This document shows, piece after piece, positions 1-8,162 of a stretch of 26,179 nt of DNA; position 1 is the first letter of the stretch; every line of letters begins with the position of its first letter. The stretch is taken from the NCBI GenBank assembly GCA_000432855.1, contig HF990846.1:1-26179 (forward strand), read 5' to 3'. The notes beneath the pieces are model-generated. The model was given only the letters and a program-made list of their open reading frames with translations. It searched no databases and was not told the origin of the DNA. Source of the DNA: Firmicutes bacterium CAG:822 (lineage in GTDB: Bacteria > Bacillota_I > Bacilli_A > RF39 > UBA660). Position numbers and translations under genes: made by a program.

Positions 1-65
1 ATAACTTTTTGCAAACTTTTGCCTTTTACAAAGCAAATTCCCAGTATATGAAAAAAATTAATATT

Positions 66-683
66 TTACAAAAGAACATCTACTTTTATACTACTATCCA
101 CATTTTCTATAAACTTATTTAAATCTTTCTCATCACCAACTACCATTCCATAGTGAATAGGTACTACTGCTTTTGGTTTTAATTTATTCACGAACTCACT
201 AGCTTCCAATGCATCCATTGTATAAGTACCACCAATTGGAATAAAAGCCGTATCAACATTTATGCTTAAATTTTCATCGAGTCCATCAGTATCACCCGCA
301 ATATAATATGTTTGTCCTTCAAACTCTATTACATAACCTACCCAATTATTTTCTTTTGGATGAAAAGGTTTACTAACATTATAAGCTGGAACCGTTTTAA
401 ACTTTATCACTCTAAAATTATATTCCTCATAAGGTTTTACTTTAAAAACATTAGACTCTTTAAACCCCATTTCTAAACAATTATCGTATACATCATAAGG
501 ACAAACAATCACCGTTTTATCATTTTTGATATTTAAAATATCTTCCTTAGAAAAATGATCGTAATGACTATGCGTTATAAAAATATAATCCGCATCATAC
601 TTCTTGTCCATTTTGATTGGATCAAAATAAATTTTGACATTACCACTAATTAAAATACTGCTTTGAATATTTACTGATATCAT
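66..683 (-). CDS. Metallo-beta-lactamase-fold hydrolase, UlaG-like family
   Basis: A 205-residue protein of the metallo-beta-lactamase fold (COG2220-type metal-dependent hydrolases). Seen: the zinc-binding motif THSHYDH near residues 37-43, a second metal-ligand region with AGDTDG near residue 130, and a C-terminal PIHYG segment supplying a late histidine. Length fits a single-domain member of the family. The start is supported by an AAGGAGG ribosome-binding site about 7 bases upstream. It begins 9 bases after the stop of the permease/binding-protein gene, so it is probably the last gene of the osmoprotectant transporter operon. Substrate cannot be deduced: the family includes lactonases, phosphodiesterase-like enzymes and many uncharacterised members. 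The neighbouring transporter gives no clear clue. Cytoplasmic; no signal peptide. Confidence 0.85.
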   Translation of the reverse strand: MISVNIQSSILISGNVKIYFDPIKMDKKYDADYIFITHSHYDHFSKEDILNIKNDKTVIVCPYDVYDNCLEMGFKESNVFKVKPYEEYNFRVIKFKTVPAYNVSKPFHPKENNWVGYVIEFEGQTYYIAGDTDGLDENLSINVDTAFIPIGGTYTMDALEASEFVNKLKPKAVVPIHYGMVVGDEKDLNKFIENVDSSIKVDVLL

Positions 684-692
684 AAATCCTCC

Positions 693-2258
693 TTATATTA
701 AATTATTTTCTTTCAAAAATTCATTAGCAACAGTCTCTGGATTTTCACCAAGTTCATCAACCTTATAATTTAACGTTTGAACACTTTCATTAGTTAAATA
801 TCCACCTAAATTGTTCATTAACTCTTCAATTTCTGGATATTCATCTAATACTGAATTTATAATCACTGGAACCGCATAATAAGGTGGGAAAAAGTTTTTA
901 TCATCTTCTAAAACCACAAGTCCAAACTTCTGAAGTAATCCATCAGTTGTAAAAGCATCAATTACTTGACTATTATCATTCATTAAAGCCGTATATCTTG
1001 GACTACCATCAATTGCAATAACATCCGCAAAATTTAAGCCATAAACTTTAGAAAGTCCAGATAAACCATCTTCTCTATTCACAAATTCAAGTGTAGGTGA
1101 AATCTTAAGCTGACTAGAATATGGCACTAAATCAGATATTGTCTTTAAATTATATTTTGAAGCCGTATCAGAACGTACCGCCAAAGCATAAGTATTATTA
1201 AAACTCATTTGGTTTAAAACCGCTAAATCATATTTACTATTAAACTCAGACTTAACTGTTTCATAAACTTTATTCACATCACTAATTGGCGAATACTTTA
1301 AAATATCCGTATAATCAGTACCCAAATAGTCAATATATAAATCAATATCTCCTCTTTGAATTGCGGAAAAGACTACTTGTGCCCCTCCTAAATTACATTT
1401 TCTATTAACCTTAATATCCGTATTAGCTTCTATATAATCAGCCGTCATTTCACATAAAATATTTTGTTCAGTAAAATCTTTACCACTTACCGTGATTGTT
1501 TTAGTATTACCATCACTAACCTTAATTGTACTTAAAAATACAAGTCCAACTAAAAGCAAAATAATTACTAACATAATCTTCTGTTTCTTGCGTTTCTTTA
1601 AAACATCTTCTCTAGATATTTCTTTCATTTGTAAGCTAACAGGTGTTACTAATTTTTCAATTAACCCAAAGAAATAATCGACAATCAAAGCTAATATACA
1701 AGCCGGAATGGCCCCAGCTAATATTTGATAATTATTAACTGTTCTAATACCTGAAAATATCAAATAACCTAGTCCTCCACCGCCGATAAAAGCTGACATT
1801 GTCATTAAACCAACAGCCGAAACTGCTGATATTCTAATGCCCGCCATAATAACCGGTAAAGTTTGCGGTATTTGAATTTTAAATAAAATTTGACTTTTAG
1901 TAAGACCAATTCCTCTAGCCGATTCAATCATCGTATCACTTATACCATTAATTCCTGTATAAGTATTCTTAATAATTGGTAGTAATGAATATAAAATTAC
2001 CACAATAATTGCTGGAACTGTTCCAATTCCTACAAATGGAATTAAAAAACCTAATAATGCCATTGAAGGAACCGCTTGAATTACTGAAGATAGTCCTAAA
2101 ATAGGTTTATCTAATTTTTTAATATAACTAATTAAAATTCCAATTGGTACCCCAATTAAAATAGAAAGACCAACAGCTATAAAAGTAAGTTCAATATGCT
2201 CTAAAAATAAAGAAATAATCTGTTCATGATTTTGAATAATATAATCTATAAACTCCAT
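693..2258 (-). CDS. Osmoprotectant ABC transporter, fused permease and substrate-binding protein (OpuC/ProW-ProX type)
   Basis: A 521-residue fusion. The N-terminal part (about 1-210) is a hydrophobic ProW/OpuCB-like permease with a typical coupling segment (ESARGIGLTKSQILFKIQIP, about 112-131). A further membrane anchor at about 228-246 is followed by an extracellular OpuCC/ProX-type binding domain (about 250-521) with the family-like pattern KDFTEQ, GDIDLYIDYLGT and SFNNTYALAVR. Such proteins import quaternary amines (glycine betaine, carnitine, choline) with a CBS-domain ATPase. The fused architecture is known in Bacillota and related groups. The ATPase gene lies immediately upstream (1-base gap), so the two are translationally close and make a complete transporter. 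The exact substrate is inferred only at the class level. Confidence 0.92.
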   Translation of the reverse strand: MEFIDYIIQNHEQIISLFLEHIELTFIAVGLSILIGVPIGILISYIKKLDKPILGLSSVIQAVPSMALLGFLIPFVGIGTVPAIIVVILYSLLPIIKNTYTGINGISDTMIESARGIGLTKSQILFKIQIPQTLPVIMAGIRISAVSAVGLMTMSAFIGGGGLGYLIFSGIRTVNNYQILAGAIPACILALIVDYFFGLIEKLVTPVSLQMKEISREDVLKKRKKQKIMLVIILLLVGLVFLSTIKVSDGNTKTITVSGKDFTEQNILCEMTADYIEANTDIKVNRKCNLGGAQVVFSAIQRGDIDLYIDYLGTDYTDILKYSPISDVNKVYETVKSEFNSKYDLAVLNQMSFNNTYALAVRSDTASKYNLKTISDLVPYSSQLKISPTLEFVNREDGLSGLSKVYGLNFADVIAIDGSPRYTALMNDNSQVIDAFTTDGLLQKFGLVVLEDDKNFFPPYYAVPVIINSVLDEYPEIEELMNNLGGYLTNESVQTLNYKVDELGENPETVANEFLKENNLI

Positions 2259-2259
2259 A

Positions 2260-3378
2260 TTATTCCTCCTCTTCCAAGAACTGTTGACTTAATGCCATAA
2301 TCAAACTACTTCTAGTAATAAGCCCACATAAATTATTATCATCATCCAAAACCGGAATATTAGAAAGTCTACTTTCCGTAACTAGCTTAGCTAGTTCCAC
2401 AATTGAATCTTCTTTTTTTACCGTTGGTATATCTTTAAGCATGTATTCCGAAGCCTCTTTTTTCAAACTAGATTTATCATTCAAACTCTCTGCATACAAA
2501 ACACCCAAAAACTTCTTATTTTCATCAATTACCATTAAACTATCGACTTTCATCATCTTCATTTTATTAAGACAATAAAACACCGTATAATTTGGAAAAC
2601 AAGTAACCGGCTTATCAATCATTATATCAGTAACTTTAATATATTTTGGACTAGTCCAAATTCGCTTTTTACCGACAAAAGCCTTTACAAAATCATTAGC
2701 TGGATGTTTCAAAATATTTTCCGGTACATCATATTGAACAAGTTCACCATTATCAAATATCGCAATTTTATCAGCAAGTTTAATCGCCTCATCCATATCA
2801 TGCGTTACAAACACAATTGTCTTATGTAGCTGATTTTGTAATTTCAAAAGTTCATCTTGTAAAGCGACTCTACTCATCGGATCCAAAGCACTAAAGGGCT
2901 CATCCATTAAAATAATATCAGGATTAGTAATAAAAGCTCTCGCTATTCCAATACGTTGCTGTTGTCCACCCGAAAGCTCACTAGGATATCTATCTAACAA
3001 AGACTCATCAAGACCAATCATATCCATCATTTTTAAAGTGTCACTTTCTATCTGTTTCTCTGATATTCTCAGAATCTTTGGAATAATCGTAATATTCTCC
3101 CGTACTGTCAAATGAGGAAATAAACCTGTTTGCTGAATTACATAGCCCATACCTCTACGTAATTTTATCTCATCTAAAGTCTTTAAATCCTTACCATCAA
3201 TAAAAATATCTCCTTTAGTCGGGGTAATTAACTTATTTATCATCTTAAGTAAAGTTGTTTTACCACAACCAGACTCACCAATTAAAACCGTAAATTTACC
3301 GGTTTCAATTTGAAAAGAGATATCTTTTAAAACTAAATTATTTTTATATGCTTTTGATACTTTTTTAAACTCTATCAT
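2260..3378 (-). CDS. opuCA: Osmoprotectant ABC transporter ATP-binding protein with two CBS domains
   Basis: ATPase subunit of a betaine/carnitine/choline importer. Seen: Walker A GESGCGKTT, signature LSGGQQQR, Walker B ILMDEPFSALD and the switch histidine in THDMDEA. Two CBS domains fill the C-terminal part (from about residue 250 on), which in the OpuA/OpuC family sense ionic strength or bind cyclic dinucleotides. The open frame extends upstream to 3438, but I place the start at the ATG of 3376-3378, giving MIEFKKVSK. That matches usual family N-termini, has AGAGG upstream, and lies downstream of a strong extended -10 box at 3401-3409. The longer version would begin upstream of that promoter. 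Partner permease/binding protein follows after 1 base. Confidence 0.93.
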   Translation of the reverse strand: MIEFKKVSKAYKNNLVLKDISFQIETGKFTVLIGESGCGKTTLLKMINKLITPTKGDIFIDGKDLKTLDEIKLRRGMGYVIQQTGLFPHLTVRENITIIPKILRISEKQIESDTLKMMDMIGLDESLLDRYPSELSGGQQQRIGIARAFITNPDIILMDEPFSALDPMSRVALQDELLKLQNQLHKTIVFVTHDMDEAIKLADKIAIFDNGELVQYDVPENILKHPANDFVKAFVGKKRIWTSPKYIKVTDIMIDKPVTCFPNYTVFYCLNKMKMMKVDSLMVIDENKKFLGVLYAESLNDKSSLKKEASEYMLKDIPTVKKEDSIVELAKLVTESRLSNIPVLDDDNNLCGLITRSSLIMALSQQFLEEEE

Positions 3379-3400
3379 AAAATCATCTACCTCTATCATA

Positions 3401-3409
3401 ATTATACCA
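3401..3409 (-). promoter_or_regulatory. Extended -10 promoter of the osmoprotectant transporter operon
   Basis: On the minus strand the sequence reads TGGTATAAT, a perfect -10 hexamer with the extended TG dinucleotide. It lies about 23 bases upstream of the chosen opuCA start. No convincing -35 is visible at 17-18 bases, which is common for extended -10 promoters. It lies just downstream of the dapF terminator, so the transporter genes form a separate transcription unit. Confidence 0.65.
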
Positions 3410-3433
3410 TGCCCATAATAATATAGACAGATA

Positions 3434-3467
3434 AACAAAAAGACTAGACACTCAAAATGTCTAATCT
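3434..3467 (-). terminator. Intrinsic terminator of the noc-dapF operon, overlapping the dapF stop
   Basis: On the minus strand, arms at 3458-3467 and 3441-3450 form a 10-bp stem with one G-U pair and a 7-base loop, followed by a T-run (TTTTTGTTT). The dapF stop codon TAG (3461-3463) lies inside the first arm. Confidence 0.8.
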
Positions 3468-4327
3468 AAATCAATTTCTCCTTCATAAACAATTCTAGCT
3501 GGACCTTTTAAATAAACATGATTATCATTTTCATCATAGCTTATTTCTAATTTACCGCCTAACAAATTAACTATGACTTCTCGTTCAGTATAACCATTTA
3601 ATACACTTGCCACAACTGATGCACAAGCTCCTGTACCACAGGCAAGCGTTTCACCAGCCCCTCTTTCCCAAACTCGCATATTTATCTCTTTTGAATTTAC
3701 AATATCAATAAATTCAACATTAGTTCTATTGGGAAAATTTTCATCATTTTCAATTGTTGAACCAATTTTTTCTATATCTATGTCATTAACATTATCTACA
3801 AAACATATCGCATGAGGATTTCCCATTGAAACACAAGTCAACTTTCTGATTTTATTCCTAATAAGTAAATCGGTATCAGCATTCACAAAACTAATTCCTT
3901 CTGATGATCTTTGTAATTCATAATTAATTACTGGAATTTTATCAGCCTCTAATATTGGTTCTCCCATATCAACTTTAACCAAAGAAACCTTTCCATTTTC
4001 TAAAGTAAGCTCTAAAGTCTTAATACCAGCCAAAGTTTCAATCGTTACTTCAGTCTTATCCGTTAAACCCTTATCATAAACAAATTTTCCAACACATCTA
4101 ATGCCATTACCACACATTTCCGCTTCTGAACCATCAGGATTATAAATATTCATTTTAAAATCAGCTACATCACTTCTACTAATTAAAATTAAACCGTCAG
4201 AACCAATTCCAAAATGCCTATCACTAATTTTTTTAGACAACTCACTTGGATTATCTACAGTTTGATTAATATTATCGATATAAACATAATCGTTACCGAT
4301 ACCTTCCATTTTTGTAAATTTAAGCAT
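3461..4327 (-). CDS. dapF: Diaminopimelate epimerase
   Basis: Converts LL- to meso-diaminopimelate, the penultimate step of lysine biosynthesis and the source of the peptidoglycan cross-linking residue. Seen: N-terminal KFTKMEGIGNDYVYID; the first catalytic cysteine in EMCGNGIRC; the second in ACGTGACAS; and the ERGAGET segment. The two cysteines are the general acid/base pair of the family. Length (288 residues from the chosen start) is normal. The start is taken at the ATG of 4325-4327 because GAGGTGA lies 5 bases upstream; the in-frame GTG three codons earlier is part of that ribosome-binding site. It follows the GltD-like gene in what looks like the noc operon. It shows that the organism very probably makes DAP-type peptidoglycan. 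Confidence 0.96.
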   Translation of the reverse strand: MLKFTKMEGIGNDYVYIDNINQTVDNPSELSKKISDRHFGIGSDGLILISRSDVADFKMNIYNPDGSEAEMCGNGIRCVGKFVYDKGLTDKTEVTIETLAGIKTLELTLENGKVSLVKVDMGEPILEADKIPVINYELQRSSEGISFVNADTDLLIRNKIRKLTCVSMGNPHAICFVDNVNDIDIEKIGSTIENDENFPNRTNVEFIDIVNSKEINMRVWERGAGETLACGTGACASVVASVLNGYTEREVIVNLLGGKLEISYDENDNHVYLKGPARIVYEGEIDLD

Positions 4328-4365
4328 TATTATCACCTCAGATGCTTTTTAATTGTATATTCAAA

Positions 4366-5568
4366 TTATCTTTTTGTCAAATATAAATCTATATTATAAG
4401 CGGCTTCTCTACCAGACCTTGCAGCATAAGCAACTGTTCTTTCAGTTCCAGTTAAATCTCCACCCGCAAACACACCTTTCATTGATGTCATCTGCTTCTT
4501 ATCTGTCTTAATATATCCATCAACATCTAATTTAAGACCAAGTTTTTTATTAATTTTCTCATTAGGTTTTGAACCTATCGCAAAAAACACATAATCACAA
4601 GGGTAAATAAATTTAAAACCATCATTAGTTACTAAATATGCCTTAGAAATATTTTCTTTTTTAATAATTTGTTTAACATTCGTATTAAAAAGAAATTCCA
4701 CCTTTTCTTCTTTCGCCAAATTTATTTGATTAATATCAGCTTTCATTTTATTTTCATCACGGCGGTAAATCACTAAAACATTACCACCCCATCTTTTAGC
4801 CGTTCTTGCCATATCCATTGCGACATCGCCACCACCAACGACAATTACATTTTTATTTTTTAAATCTAAAGCTTTTTTACTTTCTAATAATTCATTAGCC
4901 CCATAAACATTACTTAAATTTTTTCCCTTTATCTGAGGCATATTAGACACATTAGCTCCAAAAGCCAAAAATACCGCATCATATTCTTTTTTCAATTCTT
5001 TAAGAGTAATATTTTTACCTAGTTCAAAATTATATTTAACCTCTATTCCTAAATCTACAATTCGGTTTAAATTTTTTAAAGTAATATCTTTATCTAATCT
5101 AAAATCAGGAATTCCATGACTGATGATTCCACCCAAGTAATCATATTTTTCATATATCGTTACACTATAACCTAATTTTTTTAAAAAGGCGGCACAAGTA
5201 AGTCCAGATGGCCCAGCCCCAACAATAGCTATTTTTTTGCCATTAATTTCTTTCATATTACGAAAAATAGGATAACCTTCTTGAATAGCTTTATCCCCAA
5301 TAATTGCTTCTATTTTACCAATTTGAACTGGTTCACCTTTTAATCTTCTAACACAATTACCTTCACATTGCCTATCAAAAGGACAAATTCTCCCACAAAT
5401 GGAAGAAAGTACCGTTGTTTCACCAAGTACACTAAAAGCCTCTAGAAAATCACCATCCTTAGCTAATTTAATAAACTTCGGAATATCGTTTTCTAAAGGA
5501 CATCCTTTTCTACAAGGTTTAACTGTACAATTTAAGCAATAATTAACTAAATCTTTAAACTTACTCAT
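4366..5568 (-). CDS. GltD-like FAD/NAD(P) oxidoreductase with two cysteine clusters
   Basis: A 400-residue member of the family of glutamate synthase small subunits and related electron-transfer flavoproteins. Seen: an N-terminal ferredoxin-like region with cysteines at about 11, 14, 19, 23 and 58, 62, 68, 72, able to ligate two 4Fe-4S clusters; an FAD-binding GAGPSG (about 117-122); an NAD(P)-binding VVGGGDVAMD segment (about 240-250); and a C-terminal GVFAGGD FAD motif. No GltB-type large subunit or other redox partner is in the window, so I do not call it gltD. Relatives act as subunits of glutamate synthase, dihydropyrimidine dehydrogenase or ferredoxin:NADP reductases. It begins 3 bases after the noc stop and belongs to that transcription unit; dapF follows. 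Confidence 0.85.
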   Translation of the reverse strand: MSKFKDLVNYCLNCTVKPCRKGCPLENDIPKFIKLAKDGDFLEAFSVLGETTVLSSICGRICPFDRQCEGNCVRRLKGEPVQIGKIEAIIGDKAIQEGYPIFRNMKEINGKKIAIVGAGPSGLTCAAFLKKLGYSVTIYEKYDYLGGIISHGIPDFRLDKDITLKNLNRIVDLGIEVKYNFELGKNITLKELKKEYDAVFLAFGANVSNMPQIKGKNLSNVYGANELLESKKALDLKNKNVIVVGGGDVAMDMARTAKRWGGNVLVIYRRDENKMKADINQINLAKEEKVEFLFNTNVKQIIKKENISKAYLVTNDGFKFIYPCDYVFFAIGSKPNEKINKKLGLKLDVDGYIKTDKKQMTSMKGVFAGGDLTGTERTVAYAARSGREAAYNIDLYLTKR

Positions 5569-5571
5569 AAG

Positions 5572-7347
5572 CTATTCCTTATTAATTGTAAATGTGACCT
5601 TATATTGATTACCTAAATCCATCTCATCAACATTTACATAATATCCGTTTTGTTCAATTTGATCAGCACAATCTCTAAGTAGTTTTACTATTTGTGCGAA
5701 ATGAGCTTGATTATTCACTGGTTTTACATCTTGAGTCATCGCACTTGCCATAGTTGATTGTTCTACTCCTTGATTAGCATTAGGAATTGCATATTCATTT
5801 AAAGTAGAATCTGCAATAATATCTGAATTAGGAATAGAAGGCTCGCTTGGAACTACAACTTCTGGAATGTCACTCATAGGTTGTGAACTAACTGGTGCAG
5901 GTTGACTCAATGGTTCAGCTACTGAAGATGAAACCATAGGTTGTTCAGCTTGCACTGGCTGTACTGGAGTTGATTGTACTGGGGTTTGAACATTGTTGAC
6001 TGGATTAATCGGTTGAACCTCTGAAACTTTTTGTTGAGCTTTATTTTCATTATAACGTTTCAAAGCATCAGCAACAGCTGTTGAAATGACCTTTTTAGTA
6101 TCATCTGACACCTCATCTTGCACAGATGTCTGTGGTTGAACTGATGGAGTAACATTAACTTCACTATTAATAGCCGGTGTAGGCATCTCTTGTAAAGGAA
6201 CAGTTGGTGCTGGCATTTCTGGAATAGACGTTACAGTTTGTGGCTGTGACTGTTGAGGTTCCGGTTGTGCTGATGCTTGATTTACTGTCGCAGTTGTATC
6301 AGGCGTTGAAATATGTTGATTAAACATACTATCAAATGTCACACCATTATTAGCAGGTACTGTTTGCACCGGCTTAACCTCTTCTTGTTGTGGTGCTACA
6401 TTTATGAATTTATTCAGTTCTAAATTAACATTATTTGAAACTGGCTCTTCCCTAACAATTGGTTCACTTTGAGCATCATTACCTGGTTGCATTAAACCAG
6501 AAATATCTTTTGGCGCTTCTTGTTGTGGTGCATTTATATCTTTAGCCTCTCTCATAATTTTTTCTATATCCATATTATTACTTCCCCTTTCTTCTTGTTT
6601 TATATCTTCGGCTTCATCAAACAAACTTTCAATTTCTTCAGGTGTATTATTAGTTTTTACTTCTACAGGTTTACTTACTTTCTGAACTGATTTTGGAACA
6701 ACAATCGTTTCAGGTTTAGCTGCTCTATTTTCAATCTTAGTTTCTTCTCTTAACTTTTCAATCTCTTTATCAGTTTGTTTAACAGTTAATCTCTCTTCGA
6801 CAATTCTATGAAGCATCGCTACTTGCTTCTCCTTATCCGGTATACGAAGTAAACTCCTCGCATGTCTTTCAGAAATTTTATTATTGAGTAAATAACTTTG
6901 TACCTCATCATCCAAATTCAATAATCTTATTTTATTCGCAATCGTCGATTGAGATTTTCCTAATTTTTTAGCTAACTGTTCTTGTGTAATATATCCCATG
7001 TCTAAAATCCGTTTATAAGAAACGGCTTCTTCAATAGGACTTAATTGTTGTCTTTGGATATTTTCAAGTAGTGCAATCTCCTCGCTATCTTTATCCGACA
7101 AATTTACGATAATAGCAGGGATGGTAGATTTGTTCGCCAGTTTACTAGCTTTATAACGTCTTTCACCAGCAATAATTTCATATTTATTACTTACTGGTCT
7201 TACGACAATTGGTTGAATAACCCCATATTTACCAATAGATTCCGCAAGCTCTTCTAATTTTTCTTCATCGAATCTAATTCTTGGCTGAAATCTATTCGGT
7301 AAAATATCGTTAATATTTAAAACCGTTAATTGACCGTTTTCGAACAT
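5572..7347 (-). CDS. noc: ParB/Noc-family nucleoid occlusion protein with a long disordered linker
   Basis: 591 residues, about twice the family norm (about 280). Residues 10-200 are a complete ParB/Noc CTP-clamp and helix-turn-helix region: GERRYKAS at 61-68, LLENIQR at 93-99, recognition region GKSQSTIANK at 130-139. At the four positions I recall as separating Noc from ParB, it has Q133, K139, N144, R161: three of four are Noc-type (Q, K, K, R) and none ParB-type. Residues about 215-545 are low-complexity, rich in Pro, Gln, Val, Ser and Thr. The last 45 residues resemble the family dimerisation domain (VNVDEMDLGNQYKVTFTINK). The position next to rsmG is where B. subtilis has noc. The N-terminal amphipathic membrane helix of known Noc proteins is absent, and an in-frame TAA two codons upstream rules out a longer start. 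No parA is adjacent. ParB with altered specificity is the alternative reading. Confidence 0.82.
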   Translation of the reverse strand: MFENGQLTVLNINDILPNRFQPRIRFDEEKLEELAESIGKYGVIQPIVVRPVSNKYEIIAGERRYKASKLANKSTIPAIIVNLSDKDSEEIALLENIQRQQLSPIEEAVSYKRILDMGYITQEQLAKKLGKSQSTIANKIRLLNLDDEVQSYLLNNKISERHARSLLRIPDKEKQVAMLHRIVEERLTVKQTDKEIEKLREETKIENRAAKPETIVVPKSVQKVSKPVEVKTNNTPEEIESLFDEAEDIKQEERGSNNMDIEKIMREAKDINAPQQEAPKDISGLMQPGNDAQSEPIVREEPVSNNVNLELNKFINVAPQQEEVKPVQTVPANNGVTFDSMFNQHISTPDTTATVNQASAQPEPQQSQPQTVTSIPEMPAPTVPLQEMPTPAINSEVNVTPSVQPQTSVQDEVSDDTKKVISTAVADALKRYNENKAQQKVSEVQPINPVNNVQTPVQSTPVQPVQAEQPMVSSSVAEPLSQPAPVSSQPMSDIPEVVVPSEPSIPNSDIIADSTLNEYAIPNANQGVEQSTMASAMTQDVKPVNNQAHFAQIVKLLRDCADQIEQNGYYVNVDEMDLGNQYKVTFTINKE

Positions 7348-7378
7348 AATTTACCCCTCCCTTCTATTCTTTTATTTT

Positions 7379-7407
7379 ATCATACTATTTTTCGGGAAAT
7401 AATTCAA
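7379..7407 (-). promoter_or_regulatory. Promoter of the noc operon
   Basis: On the minus strand: -35 TTGAAT (7402-7407), a 17-base spacer, -10 TATGAT (7379-7384). Spacing is ideal and 9 of 12 hexamer bases match consensus. The leader to the noc ATG is about 25-30 bases and includes a GGGAGGGG ribosome-binding site. The promoter follows the rsmG terminator, so noc is transcribed separately from mnmG-rsmG. Confidence 0.65.
7387..7400 (-). promoter_or_regulatory. Noc-box-like palindrome inside the noc promoter spacer
   Basis: On the minus strand ATTTCCCGAAAAAT, which matches the Noc-binding consensus as I know it from Bacillus (ATTTCCCGGGAAAT) at 12 of 14 positions, with one intact half-site. 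It occupies 14 of the 17 bases between the -35 and -10 hexamers, a position where a bound protein would block RNA polymerase. Inferred role: autoregulation of noc. Confidence 0.5.
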
Positions 7408-7418
7408 CTAAAAAGACA

Positions 7419-7454
7419 TAAAAAAACAATATTAAATTAATAATCAATATTGTT
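7419..7454 (-). terminator. Intrinsic terminator of mnmG-rsmG
   Basis: On the minus strand, AACAATATT (7446-7454) pairs with AATATTGTT (7425-7433), followed immediately by a run of T. It lies 8 bases past the rsmG stop. Confidence 0.8.
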
Positions 7455-7462
7455 TTACAAAT

Positions 7463-8161
7463 TTATAAAGTTTTCTTTTTTATTTCCGCATATCTCCTTG
7501 GATATTTTTGTGGTGTCTTATCTACTTTAATAACATCGACTAAAGTTCTATTACTTTCTTCAAAAGGTAATTTAAACTCTAACACATTATTAATTTTTAA
7601 ATTTAAGACCTTTAAAGCATCAATTCCATCAGAACTATCATCTAATCCTCTCATCGCAATCAAATGACCATGGACTTTAAGTAAAGAAGCGCTATATTCA
7701 AGTAAAATTGGAAAACTAGATAAAGCTCTAGCTGTGACCACATCAAAACATTCTCTATGACCTTTTCCATATTCTTCCGCTCTCGCATGAACCAAAGTAA
7801 CATTCTCTAAAAATAATTCTTTAACAACAACATCTAAAAAATTTATTCTTTTATTTAAAGCATCAACTAAAGTTAATTTTAACTGTGGAAAAAATATTTT
7901 AAGTACAATTCCAGGAAAACCCGCACCTGTTCCTAAATCACATAAATTATCAACTTTATCCAAATTAATTATTTTAACTAAAGTTAAACTATCGTAGAAA
8001 TGTTTTAAAAACACTTGCTCTTTTTCAGTTATAGCTGTTAAATTAATCTTTTCATTCCATTCTTTTAACAAATCCGCATACTTTTCCAATTTACTTATCT
8101 CTTCATCAGTAACTTCAATACCTAATTTTTTTACTTCAATTTTAAATTCATCTAAATTCAT
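7463..8161 (-). CDS. rsmG: 16S rRNA (guanine-527-N7) methyltransferase
   Basis: Formerly GidB: a SAM-dependent methyltransferase that modifies G527 of 16S rRNA. 232 residues, normal for the family. Seen: the conserved N-terminal ADLLKEWNEKINLTAIT region, the SAM-binding LCDLGTGAGFPGIVL motif (about 70-84), and VVTARALSS in the rRNA-substrate region. It lies 1 base downstream of mnmG, the usual pairing in Bacilli, and is followed by an intrinsic terminator, so it is the last gene of that unit. Confidence 0.96.
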   Translation of the reverse strand: MNLDEFKIEVKKLGIEVTDEEISKLEKYADLLKEWNEKINLTAITEKEQVFLKHFYDSLTLVKIINLDKVDNLCDLGTGAGFPGIVLKIFFPQLKLTLVDALNKRINFLDVVVKELFLENVTLVHARAEEYGKGHRECFDVVTARALSSFPILLEYSASLLKVHGHLIAMRGLDDSSDGIDALKVLNLKINNVLEFKLPFEESNRTLVDVIKVDKTPQKYPRRYAEIKKKTL

Positions 8162-8162
8162 A

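Noticed and set aside
1..65. A weak TTTGC/GCAAA hairpin at the left edge, as terminator of the MBL gene.
   Set aside because: Only 5 bp of stem and no convincing T-run on the minus strand; the region is cut by the window edge.
3379..3438. The longer N-terminus of the CBS-domain ATPase (20 extra residues).
   Set aside because: It would start upstream of the extended -10 promoter and has no ribosome-binding site.
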